From Pleurostoma richardsiae (lineage: Eukaryota > Ascomycota > Sordariomycetes > Calosphaeriales > Pleurostomataceae), in contig JANBVO010000031.1 in the NCBI GenBank assembly GCA_030052745.1, positions 310,001 through 374,000 of the forward strand: a stretch of DNA of 64,000 nt, in the 5' to 3' direction. The position numbers and the translations under genes were made by a program. Positions 37,533 to 47,355 of the stretch are shown in pieces. Position 1 is the first letter of the stretch. Every line of letters starts with the position of its first letter. The notes beneath the pieces are model-generated. The model did no database searches, had not been told where the DNA came from, and was given only the letters and a program-made list of their open reading frames with translations.

Positions 37533-38453
37533 CGGCAGCATCCTTGGCAACAAGATAGCATTAGTGCCTCACCAAACGGAATCCACGTTTTTATCCACAA
37601 CTGCCTCCTTTGTCAGAGTATCTAGTCATCCAAGCAGCTTGATCTCATTATCTCCCGTTGTAATACATAGGATAGTCCTCTAACCGAAGGTAATTCCCCG
37701 ACGTGAGTACTTATGCCACCTGGGGTTCACCCTCTTGGGACAATCATTGCCACCGCCATGGAAGACAGAGGGGATCGGCTTGTCACCTGTGCGCACTACG
37801 CACAAATCCCGACATATTCAGGCATCGATTATGTCATGCTTGTGTGTGGTTTCATCTACTCAGAATACTCACCCAGGGGAAGGCAACACCGAAGGCCGCC
37901 AAACTGATTTCAACGACTCCACGTCTGGAATGGCTCTGAGTATGGATGGGGCTGGTGGAGCTCAGTCCCCTGGATAGCAGGATACCTACCTACACTAGCG
38001 AGGTGATTAACGGAATCGGTATCCAGTCTTCAGACACCCGGCCAATAGGAAATATGTCGATGCCCCATATCTTTGACAGACTTCCGAAGACTGGTCTATT
38101 TTGATCAACGACCCGTCTCGCCCCACTGGTCTTGACAAGCATCGCCAAGGCCAAGATGTCTTCCCGGGAGCCAGCTGATGTGGAGAGTTGGGATACCGGT
38201 TCCTTGAAGAAGGGCTCCGGATAACCGTTAGGGGAAAAGGAGATGAGACGAAGAACCGGGGGAAGTGGGGAGGAGGGAAACAAAAGAAAGGGAGAAAAAA
38301 CTAAGAAACCGAGGAGGAGAGAGGAGAATGAACAGAAGCCACCCATGGTCCTCACCAGAGCCTGGTTAAAGAGAATCTGTCGGAGGTCTACATTAAAATA
38401 TTCCGAGAGAAGTGTCCTAGCATATAGCTCATTCCCGGTCCTCAGTCATACGC
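37533..38453. other. Intergenic, promoter of second FAD monooxygenase
   Basis: This is 921 bases between two plus-strand genes. Several overlapping 60-95-codon frames around 37700-37977 look like chance. A purine-rich stretch (about 38240-38335) is the only compositional oddity. No gene is seen. Confidence 0.5.
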
Positions 38454-39851
38454 ATGGACTGGCTCCGTTCGTTTTTCTTAAAGAGCACTTCCGAACGTGA
38501 AGCAGACATGGCAAAATCGGCTTTACAAGTCCTCATTGTTGGTGGCGGGATTGGCGGCCTCGCCGCCGCCATCGCCATATGCAGGGCTGGCCACTCCGTG
38601 ACTGTGCTTGAGTCTGCGGAGAAGATCGAGGAAGTAAGCAGCAAGAAGGATTTTATCAAGACACGCAATACTGACAGTTATTAGATAGGAGCAGGACTAC
38701 AATTCTCAGCGAATGCGACGCGCATCCTCCTCGAATGGGGCATCGATAAAAGCATTCTAGACGATGTCGTGGAGCCGACGAGCTGTATCATGCGGCGGTA
38801 CGAAGACGGCAGACAACTTGCCAGGCTTGAGCTCGGGGCACACCATGTGAAGCTTTACCGGGCGCCATTCTGGGACATCCACAGACACGACCTTATCATG
38901 GCGTTGCACCGACGAAGTCTCGAGCTCGGGGCTGACATTAGAGTCAACTCTAAGGTGGTAGATATTGACTTTGAGTCGGCAGTGGTGACTTTGCAGAATG
39001 GACAAAAGCTGAGCGGGGACCTCATCGTCGGCGCCGACGGCCTCAACTCCGTGACAAGGAAAAAGTTTGTCCCTACAGACGCACCGGAGTTGACTGGAGA
39101 CATAGCCTTTCGGGTGCTGGTTGACGTGGCCCAGCTGGGACCCGATGAGGAGGACTTGAAACGGCTTGCGCAAAGCCCACAGGTCACATACTGGCTGGGC
39201 CCATTCGGACACGCGATAGTCTATATCCTCAAAGGTGGCAAGCAGATCAACCTCGTGGCTATTGCCCCGGACGACCTCCCTGCCGGTGTGGTCCGGGCAC
39301 CGCTGTCCAAGGAGGAGACGCTCAAGAAATTCGACGGGTGGGACCCGGTCCTGCGGAGGATCATTGCTTGCTGTGAAGGTGAAGTTGTGTGGAGGTGGAA
39401 GCTGCACATGCGGTCGGAGCTGAGCAAGTGGAACCACCGGTCTGGGAAATTCACGTTGCTTGGCGATGCCGTCCACCCCTCGCTCCCTTACCTCAGTCAG
39501 GGGGCCGGCATGGCCCTGGAAGACGCCGCCGTGCTGGGCCACGTCCTCACGGAGAAGATTCCTCTGACAACGGCCCTGGCCAAGTACGAGGCATTGAGGC
39601 GGCCCCGGAGCACCAGGGTTGTTCGAGCCGCCAAAGGTCAGCAGTACTGGTACCATCTCCCGGACGGCGAGGAACAGCAGCGTCGGGATGCCATGATAGG
39701 AGCCGAGGAGAGCTGCGAAGGAGATCCCTTCCTCTGGAGAGAGCCGGTCTTCTCCCCGTGGCTGTATGGCTACGACGCGTATAAGGAGGCCAGAGCAACG
39801 GGAGCCGGAGTCGAGAACGGGCTTACGAATGGTCACGCAAAAACAGGATAG
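38454..39851 (+). CDS. FAD-dependent monooxygenase, salicylate-hydroxylase-like
   Basis: This is a group A flavoprotein hydroxylase with two exons (38454-38633 and 38685-39851) and a 51-nt intron, 448 residues. VLIVGGGIGGLAAAIAI binds the FAD ADP moiety. IGAGLQFSANATRIL follows the intron, in the same position as in the monooxygenase at 7.2-8.7 kb. GADGLNSVTRK is the DG motif, and LLGDAVHPSLPYLSQGAGMALEDA the second FAD motif. The C-terminus ends WLYGYDAYKEA, matching DWLYGYDATADA of the 8 kb paralogue, so the two belong to one subfamily. A second in-frame ATG at 38508 would start the protein at MAKSALQ. The likely job is hydroxylation, possibly decarboxylative, of a phenolic or heteroaromatic acid. 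Confidence 0.92.
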
Positions 39852-40268
39852 CACTAAGACGGTCTACATGAAGTCTTGATAACACGATTTAGTCCCTATA
39901 TTGATCGCTGGGTGTCTTGATGTATTGGAGTCGAAGTAGACCCCGTAACATTCACCCGGCCCTTAAAGATAAGAGCAGTCAATATTGAATATTCACCATT
40001 GCTGCTCTCGATGCCGGCGCCGAATTGCCGTATGCCGCTTACTCAGTCCGCACTCAGCTAGGTAGGAAGTGAGCTAAGGATCTCTAGTGGCATTGCCAGG
40101 CTTCTGTAGAAGGATAAGCTGCAGTCCCCGCAAAGTCGATAGTTAAAGTACAGGGGGCCCGTCTCGCCCAAATGCTGCTATCTCTGTCTGTCGACTCTAC
40201 CCCGTGCACACCCACATACGCCGCGCCAACTGACTGCTGGTGGCAGAGCATCTCGCTTTTGAACACTC
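39852..40268. other. Intergenic, promoter of Zn2Cys6 regulator
   Basis: This is 417 bases between the monooxygenase and the regulator on the same strand. A GCCGGCGCCG patch lies near 40014. No gene is seen. Confidence 0.45.
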
Positions 40269-42359
40269 ATGGCGCAACCCGCTCCTTTACCACCTGCCGC
40301 ACTCGCGCGCCTCCTTGGCCGGAGGGTGCCGCCGGAGAAGCGGCAGCGCACCGCGATGAGCTGTGATTTCTGCAAGCGAAAGAGGTGTAAATGTTCTCGG
40401 CCGAGCAGCGGCGAGCCTTGCCGCGCCTGCACAGAGAATGGCGAAGTCTGTCGCATCACAGAGCCGAGAAAGCAGCGTGTCTACTACGGTGTCTTCCCAG
40501 CGCCTGGAGACTCGACGGCAACGTCAATGCCTGGAGCTGACGCAACCGGTGTGCAACAGACGAGCAATCGGCATGCCACTCCGAGAGACTCACGGAAGGC
40601 ACCTAGTCGGGACGAAAGCAATGTCGGCGAGAAGGGTAGTGGCGTATCGACAGTGTCGAGCACCCGTCTTGCGGTGAGGGACACGGCTGCAGAGGCCGTG
40701 TTTGAGGACCTCCTCGGCCTCCCGCAATACATTGGGCCGACAGGCTCTTACACCCTCCTCGTCGCTCTGCGAGAAATGCTCTCCATCCGATACAGCTCCG
40801 GGACTTCCCCGCCTGAGGCTGCCCAGACCATGGGGCTCTCAATGCAGTACGGCAACGGCTACTCGCTGATTCAGGGCTTCGACCTCCCGCCCCGGAACAT
40901 CTCAGACACCTTGGTTGAAACCTTCTTCACGAAGGTCCATCGAGACTTTCCAGTCTTCCACCGTGCTGTTTTCCAGGCATCATATGAAGGCATGTGGTCC
41001 CCGCTGCCCGAGACCGACCCTGCCTGGCTGATGACCCTGTACATGGTGTTCGCTCTTGCCCTCGAGACAGCTCCCGACAATGGCTCAACACAGCGGAGGC
41101 TGGCTGCGCAGGCGAGATACCTGACCAAGGCCAAGTCCCTCCTCCCAGAAGTCATCACTGGATGCACGCTTGGTCATGTTCAGGCATTGATGCTCTACTG
41201 CCTACTGCTGCATATCTCGAGGGAGCGGACTAGCTGCTGGAACATCACCGGCGTGGCAATTCGGATGGCGATCGCGATCGGGCTGCATCGGAATGCCGCC
41301 AATCCCAAATGCAGCCCGCTCGAGCGTGAGCTCCGGAAGCGAGTCTGGTGGACGCTGTACGCCTTTGAGCGCCTAGAGTGTTCATCCCTCGGCCGCGCTT
41401 CCGCCATCGAGGACTCCGAGTGTAACGCACCAGTGCCCACCGAAGGTTTCCTCGACATGGGGGACATCTTCCCTATCGGACACCTGGATGCGCAGTCTGA
41501 GCTGCTTAAGCTGATCGGGATCATTTGTAAGAACCAGTACAGCCTGCACACGCTGTCTGCAGAGCACCTTGACTTTGCCCAGGGCATCTCACAGCAGCTT
41601 GATGCGTGGCATAGTGAACTCCCCTCTCATCTGAGACGGGGCGCTGAGTTCCCAAAGCTCCACTTCAGATCTATTACCCTGCTCCATCTGCAGTATCAAT
41701 ACGCCATCACCCTTCTGGCTCGGCCTTTCCTGGCCTACAAGACTCGGCGCCATGCCCCGCAGATGGAGGCGGAGGCGTCTCTAACGACGACGGTGGACAG
41801 CTTGGCTCAAAAATGCACAGACGCAGCCATCGTGGGGGTAGATCTGCTACAAGATCTCTTCTCCAGCTCCTGCTTCAACTCCAAGACCTCCTGGGATGTC
41901 TACTTTATGGAGAGCTTCGCCATGATCCTGGCCATCGGCAAGTTCGCCCACGAAAGTGACACTGAGTTGCACTATCTCGACAAGATCGTGGCAGCTCTCG
42001 AATCCGGAATGGGCATACTTAAGAATTGTGACGGCTTCTCTGCCACGATGGAGAGGTTTGCCCACGTCACTGCGGACTTCTCACGGGTGGTCGTGGTGGC
42101 CGCGAAAAGTAAGGACAAAAGTCCACCTCAGCCAAACGAGTACGATGGAGTCGATCCCTCCCCGACACGGTATACCAGAGACGACTCTGAGGCGAGCTAT
42201 GATGACAGCTTTCACGTTAGGGAGGACACGTCTCAGGATTACCAGTTTCTCAACACCTCTTGGGTGGAGCCCTTCCCGGGCGATGAGCTCGGCCATTACG
42301 TCGCTGATTTAAACAACGGAATGAGCTGGGAAGACTTTGGCCATTGGGTCTTGCAATAA
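40269..42359 (+). CDS. Zn2Cys6 fungal transcription factor
   Basis: This nuclear regulator of 696 residues is encoded by one exon. The binuclear zinc cluster is complete: Cys32-x2-Cys35-x6-Cys42-x8-Cys51-x2-Cys54-x6-Cys61 within SCDFCKRKRCKCSRPS. A fungal-specific transcription-factor domain follows (about 205-450), with FFTKVHRDFPVFHRAVFQ, LGHVQALMLYCLLLHISRERTSCW and the signature GVAIRMAIAIGLHRNA...ELRKRVWWTLYAFERL. The C-terminal 70 residues are acidic and aromatic-rich, a likely activation region. It sits in the middle of the 34-50 kb accessory group and ends 64 bases from the convergent MBL-fold gene. It is the obvious candidate pathway-specific regulator for the group. Its DNA site is unknown. 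Confidence 0.93.
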   Translation: MAQPAPLPPAALARLLGRRVPPEKRQRTAMSCDFCKRKRCKCSRPSSGEPCRACTENGEVCRITEPRKQRVYYGVFPAPGDSTATSMPGADATGVQQTSNRHATPRDSRKAPSRDESNVGEKGSGVSTVSSTRLAVRDTAAEAVFEDLLGLPQYIGPTGSYTLLVALREMLSIRYSSGTSPPEAAQTMGLSMQYGNGYSLIQGFDLPPRNISDTLVETFFTKVHRDFPVFHRAVFQASYEGMWSPLPETDPAWLMTLYMVFALALETAPDNGSTQRRLAAQARYLTKAKSLLPEVITGCTLGHVQALMLYCLLLHISRERTSCWNITGVAIRMAIAIGLHRNAANPKCSPLERELRKRVWWTLYAFERLECSSLGRASAIEDSECNAPVPTEGFLDMGDIFPIGHLDAQSELLKLIGIICKNQYSLHTLSAEHLDFAQGISQQLDAWHSELPSHLRRGAEFPKLHFRSITLLHLQYQYAITLLARPFLAYKTRRHAPQMEAEASLTTTVDSLAQKCTDAAIVGVDLLQDLFSSSCFNSKTSWDVYFMESFAMILAIGKFAHESDTELHYLDKIVAALESGMGILKNCDGFSATMERFAHVTADFSRVVVVAAKSKDKSPPQPNEYDGVDPSPTRYTRDDSEASYDDSFHVREDTSQDYQFLNTSWVEPFPGDELGHYVADLNNGMSWEDFGHWVLQ

Positions 42360-42423
42360 CTATAAATCTCGGCGCCAATGGGGATACAGTCTGAGAGAGG
42401 CGTTCATTGCCTCGCCAGGTCTA

Positions 42424-43445
42424 TTATTTGACATCATTCTTCGGCTTCGCCTGAACAACGTCCTTATGAATGGCATGGTCAGGATATCCCATAAACCTAA
42501 CCACCAATTTTGCGCTCTCTAGCACGCGCTCCTTGCTCCTGCCCCGGGTATCCCGAGTCCAGAAAGCTCCATGTGTGTCTTCGAAGTCCAGATCGGCAAC
42601 GGCTTTCCAGATGCCGTATACTTCGTCAGGTGGTAGGGGTATCTACAGATTACGCATTAGCCTGGGGTCCATGGAAGTAATAGATCAACACACCGGAGAC
42701 TACTCACCATATTGGGGTATGACCACATGAATGTGAAGCTAGCGGTGTCCACTGGGCGGTCAGTGTGGTAGACACCACTGGGGACGATCGTGATAGAGTC
42801 GGCGACGAACAGCTTCCGCTCGCTCCTCCACAGAAGCACCGAGCTACCAGGGAAGTGGCCACCGACCTTGACGGCGAGGAACTGCCCGCCGAGGAGTTCC
42901 AGTGTCTCCTCCTTCCACATCACGTGTGCCGGCCCCTTGCGCATCACCCACTCCTCGTCCTCCGCAGAGAGATACACCTTGCAGTCGAAGGCCTCCGCCC
43001 AGTGCAAGGCAGTTGAGTAATAGTGTGGATGGGAGATGACGATCGAGGAGATTCCGCCCAGCGCCTTGACGCGCTCGATGGTCTCGTCGTCGATGTACGT
43101 GATGCAGTCCCATAGGACGTTGCCCTTCTCGGTGCATAGAAGGAACGCTCTCTGTCCGATGGCGACTTGTGGCTCGCTGAAGATGCTTATCACGCCCGAA
43201 TGGTACTTGTCTTTGCGAAAAACGTTCTTGTACTTCTTGGAAACCTGCATTTCCCTTAGAGTTGTCCATGTCTGGCTGTGTCATCAGATCCGCAGTCAGA
43301 CTCAGAAAGCGCATTAAGGGAGCCTAGACTTGGCTACTTACCCATCTGGGGGGACGTATTGCCGAGGGTCATCGCAGATCTTACATGACTTGACGGAGCG
43401 TGTATCGTGCTGAGCACCACACATGCAACATATCATGAGATCCAT
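42424..43445 (-). CDS. MBL-fold protein with Cys-rich N-terminus
   Basis: Three exons on the minus strand (43445-43342, 43275-42708 and 42642-42424; introns 66 and 65 nt) give 296 residues. The first 25 residues carry a CCxC (Cys6, Cys7, Cys9) and a CxxC (Cys21, Cys24), a possible small zinc ribbon, followed by DDPRQYVPPDGQTWTTL. The metallo-beta-lactamase-like domain shows IVISHPHYYST (His117, His119), GHFPGS (His175) and FVADSI (Asp194). The usual HxHxDH motif is reduced to HPHYY, so metal binding may be partial. This is a known fungal family of unknown reaction. The first and last exons were recovered by homology reasoning. It may hydrolyse a thioester or lactone made in the same pathway. 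Confidence 0.85.
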
Positions 43446-44021
43446 CTTCGCTGCTGTGCTCTACTCCTATGGGAATCTTAGATGAGGTTGAGAACAATAT
43501 CCGCGTCGACTGTTCGGTGGTCTTTGTGGTGGGATTGCTCGCCTCTAGGGAGCATTCGAGTTCCTCTGGCGATTCTATGCGAGTTATAGCTAAGCAATTA
43601 TCAATGAGTCGACATAATTAAGACATCGCTATGCCTCTCGGATAAGGCAGTAGACTGTGGGGAACCATCACAGATCAAAGGGTCTTCGAGGGTAACCAAG
43701 AAGCAGATATCCTATTGGAGGGTTGATGCTGCTCGGTGGGCGAGCCGGCGTGAGTGTCGGTTAGCGTCTGCTAGTCCTTCGGGGAGGGATTTCATTGCCG
43801 ATCGAGCGCCCTACGCCGATTTCCGCGGCAACATAGGACCGACAAATTGGCAACGTCGTGTTCCCAGGAAAAGAACGAAAGAACGCGTTGTTGGTTTGAA
43901 CCTTATCTGGTAGAAACCTTAAGCCTCCGGGGTGAAAACGTCACACCCATTCGACAAGTTCAACACCTCCCTCGTCCTGTCTGTTGCTCCCACTGTGAAG
44001 GTGCGACCGACAAACGGCGAC
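43446..44021. promoter_or_regulatory. Divergent promoter, MBL-fold and flavin-reductase genes
   Basis: This 576-base region lies between two divergent genes. The frame of the downstream gene stays open from 43932 but has no ATG before 44022. No clear binding site is seen. Confidence 0.45.
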
Positions 44022-45157
44022 ATGATGAACCGTTCGCCTCCACCCTTGGACCAGGAACGGCAGCACAATGCAGAGGACCACACAGCGAGGACGACGCGTG
44101 AGAACTCCATTAGGCGCAACCCCCACCCGGACTTCAAATTGGCTGAGGCATCACGTCCGGATTGGCGCCCTGGCGATCCCAGTTGGACATATACAAAGAC
44201 GGTAAATCCAACCTGGCAGTTCGGACAAGGGAGTAACGATGGCGGTGAATGCCTGAAAAAGGCGCATGTCGAGATAAATCCATATGAGGAAGGCAGGCCG
44301 GCAGTTTACAACTATAAGCTGATGATATCTGGGATTGTACCCAGGCCTATTGGCTTTCTCAGTACAGTTGGTAAAGATGGTGAGTACCTTTCCTCAGCGG
44401 CTGGGGAAGGAATCCCATGTTCACGGCGCCAACACTGAGACATTCCTGATGCTATTAGGGCGGTCCATGAACCTAGCCCCTTTCAGCTTCACCAACATGA
44501 TCAACTACGATCCCCCCTTGTTCACTGTAGGCTTCACTGGATGTGGCCTCCAAAACGCCAAAGACACCCTAGGGAATCTCATCGATACTCGTGAATGTGC
44601 GCAGCATAAGCAAGACCCACAGGAGGCATTTGCCTGTCCTAAAGGCGTCTGCTAACATGATAACGAAGGTGTCCTGAACATCATCTCCGAGCACTTTGTC
44701 GAAGCCGCCAACGCATGCTCTATCAATGCACCATACGGAGTCAGTGAATGGGACATAAGCGGTTTACACCCAGCCGAGTCCAGATTCGTCAAGCCACCTC
44801 GCGTGAAAGAGGCAATCTATGCAACCGAGTGCCGTCTCTCCGAGCTGCGCGAGTTCGAAAGTCGCGATCCAGCGACGCCGGGAAAGAAGACTGGTGTTTT
44901 GGCCATTTTAGAGGGAGTGAACTTCTGGGTGCGAGAGGATGCTCTGAACGAGGAGAGGAATATTATAGATCCTGCAGTATGTTACCCGCCTTTGATGTGT
45001 TCCCTTGCTTGCATATTTACCGTGTGGATAGGTCCTACGCCCAATCAGCCGGTTAGGGGGGATCACATATGCTTGCACGACGCAAGCATTCGAATTGCTA
45101 CGCCCAAAGTTCGAAGATGCTGTCGAAGCTGGTGTTGTACCAGAGCCGGAAGCCTAA
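44022..45157 (+). CDS. Flavin reductase-domain (FMN-binding split barrel) protein
   Basis: Four exons (44022-44379, 44459-44596, 44669-44976 and 45032-45157) give 309 residues. The flavin-reductase-like core reads HVEINPYEEGRPAVYNYKLMISGIVPRPIGFLSTVGKDGRSMNLAPFSFTN with intron 1 inside it. NIISEHFVEAANACSINAPYG, then KPPRVKEAIYATECRL, NFWVREDALNEERN and LRPISRLGGITYA follow. Every intron falls between conserved blocks, and each junction restores the frame. Family members bind FMN. Some supply reduced flavin to a partner monooxygenase; the fungal branch is uncharacterised. A Pro/Arg-rich N-terminal 60 residues precede WTYTKTVNPTW. ATG 44022 is the first in frame. Confidence 0.9.
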
Positions 45158-45516
45158 ACACAAGACAGGTGTTGTGATATGGCCAACAGGTTGTAAGGTA
45201 CAGGCATAGCCCTCAGCATAGGCATGTGTGTAGTGGCTAGTTAGACTAAGCACCACGACAAACACTTGAGAAATGTGTGATGGCTCTTTTTCACTATTTG
45301 GGAATTATGTCTGATCCACCGAAGTATCATAGCTGAGGTGCATTTGCGGCAGAAACTCGAAGCCGCCGAATGCTTAACCGGAGGGACATATCCCATGAGC
45401 CTGGTCACTTTATCCGTGGGAAGCTCGAAGTAATTAGCAACAGCTTAAGAACGTCATCTTGAAATGGTTTAATGAACATACTGCGCTGCTCACTGTGAGT
45501 AGCGAGCGCAGGATGG
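45158..45516. other. Intergenic between convergent genes
   Basis: This is 359 bases between the flavin-reductase-domain gene and the AAT-like gene, with both 3' UTRs expected. No gene or structure is seen. Confidence 0.5.
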
Positions 45517-46581
45517 TTATGAACATGCTGCTTGCAAGGTGAAACTCTCGACTGCTTCTGTTGGCCTTCCAATCCTGACATTTGCCCTTCTGTTGTCCAA
45601 GTCCATTACGACACTAAACAGAGTAGCCGCAGAGCTGGTTGACGAGGTTGCCTTGTTGATGGATCCCGGGAAATTATCTTCATCCTCTAGCATCTTCTCA
45701 ATCCCCTTCACATTCACGAGTGATTTCTTGCCTCTATCTATCTTGATCAGACTGTTTAGTCTTGCCAGTCGGGGCACAGAGTCTTGCAGGAAGACAGACT
45801 CGGTAATTGGTCCGCCTGGTCCTGAATGTTGTACAAGCCAGTGGTTGGTGTGTGTGTAGATGCCACCCCGAGCTGGCAATCCAACCATGTCCACATGGCT
45901 ACATTCCAGGCCGATAGCATCTCCTGCATCGGCGACCAGGATATGGCATGATGCTGCAACCCCCGCGGTTGTCAGGGTCGCAACAGCTTGCTCCCGCGAT
46001 CTGCATTCGAGGACTAATCTCAAGGCGATATGCACGGGTAGTCGTTCGAAATCAACACCCCGGGCTCGTATGGCATTCAGGCATACACCCACCCCAGACC
46101 CGTTAAGGCCAATCTTGCCTATAATTCCGGCTTCCGTGATCATACTGATGGCTGGGAGGTCTCCTCTCGACGCGATGTGTAACGTAACAAGGTTCATTTG
46201 CTGAGCCGTCTCCCAGTCCCAGTTCTGTGCCAGGATCGCATGGCTGTCACTAGGCTTGTAGAACAGTGATGTGCAGCCGTCGCTCGGTAGACCCAAGCCC
46301 ATGGAGATCTCAGTGCGGACGTTCAAGGCCAAGATGTCCGCAAAATCCACGCCAGCACCGTCTGCAATCCCCTTCATTTCTTCGACTAGGTGTGGGCAGT
46401 GTCTGGCCAAGCCTGCCTGAAAACGCTCTGCAGCAGCTACTGCATCGGGCCAACGCAGCCCAGATTTGGACAAGAAGTAATCGCGGTAGAACACCAAGGT
46501 GCGTCTGATGTGCTCTCTTGCTGCCCCGCCATGTTGCTGGCCCACCTCAAATGGCGAGCCGCTGCAGTGGATGTGAAGCAT
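45517..46581 (-). CDS. Acyl-CoA:6-APA acyltransferase-like enzyme (AAT, peptidase C45)
   Basis: This is a single-exon, 354-residue member of the N-terminal-nucleophile family that includes penicillin acyltransferase (PenDE, 357 residues). Start ATG 46581 gives MLHIHCSGSPFEVGQQHGGAAREHI, the family N-terminus. The autoprocessing and nucleophile residue is Cys103 in SDGCTSLFYK, at the same position as in the Penicillium enzyme. ILAQNWDWE, the NGSGVGVCLNAI block, ECSHVDMV and YTHTNHWL follow. The precursor should self-cleave before Cys103. In fungi without penicillin these enzymes are thought to hydrolyse or transfer acyl groups on amides. Unlike PenDE, there is no clear peroxisomal tripeptide at the C-terminus (AACS). 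Its divergent neighbour is a FAD monooxygenase. Confidence 0.93.
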   Translation of the reverse strand: MLHIHCSGSPFEVGQQHGGAAREHIRRTLVFYRDYFLSKSGLRWPDAVAAAERFQAGLARHCPHLVEEMKGIADGAGVDFADILALNVRTEISMGLGLPSDGCTSLFYKPSDSHAILAQNWDWETAQQMNLVTLHIASRGDLPAISMITEAGIIGKIGLNGSGVGVCLNAIRARGVDFERLPVHIALRLVLECRSREQAVATLTTAGVAASCHILVADAGDAIGLECSHVDMVGLPARGGIYTHTNHWLVQHSGPGGPITESVFLQDSVPRLARLNSLIKIDRGKKSLVNVKGIEKMLEDEDNFPGSINKATSSTSSAATLFSVVMDLDNRRANVRIGRPTEAVESFTLQAACS

Positions 46582-47355
46582 CTTTCTTTGCCGTTTGTTG
46601 AGCCCTAGGTCTATAGTGAGATAGCATGAATAGGTGTGTTGTTGACTGGTTAGGGTAATTGCTGAAAGGCGATCAATCCGTTTGCTGTCCTGCTGTCTAG
46701 CATGAAACCGCACCGCCAGTTGCGACCAAGCTTTCTAGACCCTAAGACCCTTAATCCTGGGCGCGCACACCCTGCGGGAACAAGTCAGGCACCCGGGATG
46801 AAACATGGGGAACCCGGCAGGGAGGAGGATTCGGAGGACTGGGTGCTTATCAGTTACCCTTCATGAACGGAATGCCTCCCAAACTCCACTACAGATATCC
46901 GTGCAGCTATCCGGAGCTCGGGTATCCAATCATTATAACTTAGTGTTCCTGCTTTTGGCATAATCTAATCGGTGGGGGTTTATGTCGCTTGTTCTATTCC
47001 GAAGCGCAGGAAGGGCCTGACTAGTACAGGGCCGGCAAGATGTATCTATCCACCTATCTATCTGTCAATCAATCCGCGCGGCTGGATGTGACAGACACCC
47101 TTCCAAAGTCAGGCTTGCTGACTGGCTACCTTTCAGTCGTATCATCACATGAATCACGTTTTATCAATTGTTCCCCGTGTGAAGCCGAGATCGTGAAGAT
47201 TCGCGCTTATATCCTTGAGAGTTATCAGCAACTCTGATGACCCTGTCTCGAACTATCCGAGAACCAAAGAAACACAGCTGCCCTCATCTGTGTCTCACGC
47301 TGTCTCCAGCGTTTCAATCTCCTTCCTCGACTACCATTATCTTACTCTGCCGGCA
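46582..47355. promoter_or_regulatory. Divergent promoter, AAT-like gene and FAD monooxygenase
   Basis: This 774-base bidirectional region holds a near-palindrome CCGGAGCTCGG at about 46914-46924, a possible Zn2Cys6-type site, but a single copy proves nothing. No gene is seen. Confidence 0.45.

Noticed and set aside
35256-46921. TCCGGA-type sequences in several promoters of the 34-50 kb group
   Set aside because: A six-base word is expected many times in 64 kb and the copies share no longer context, so I do not call them regulator sites.
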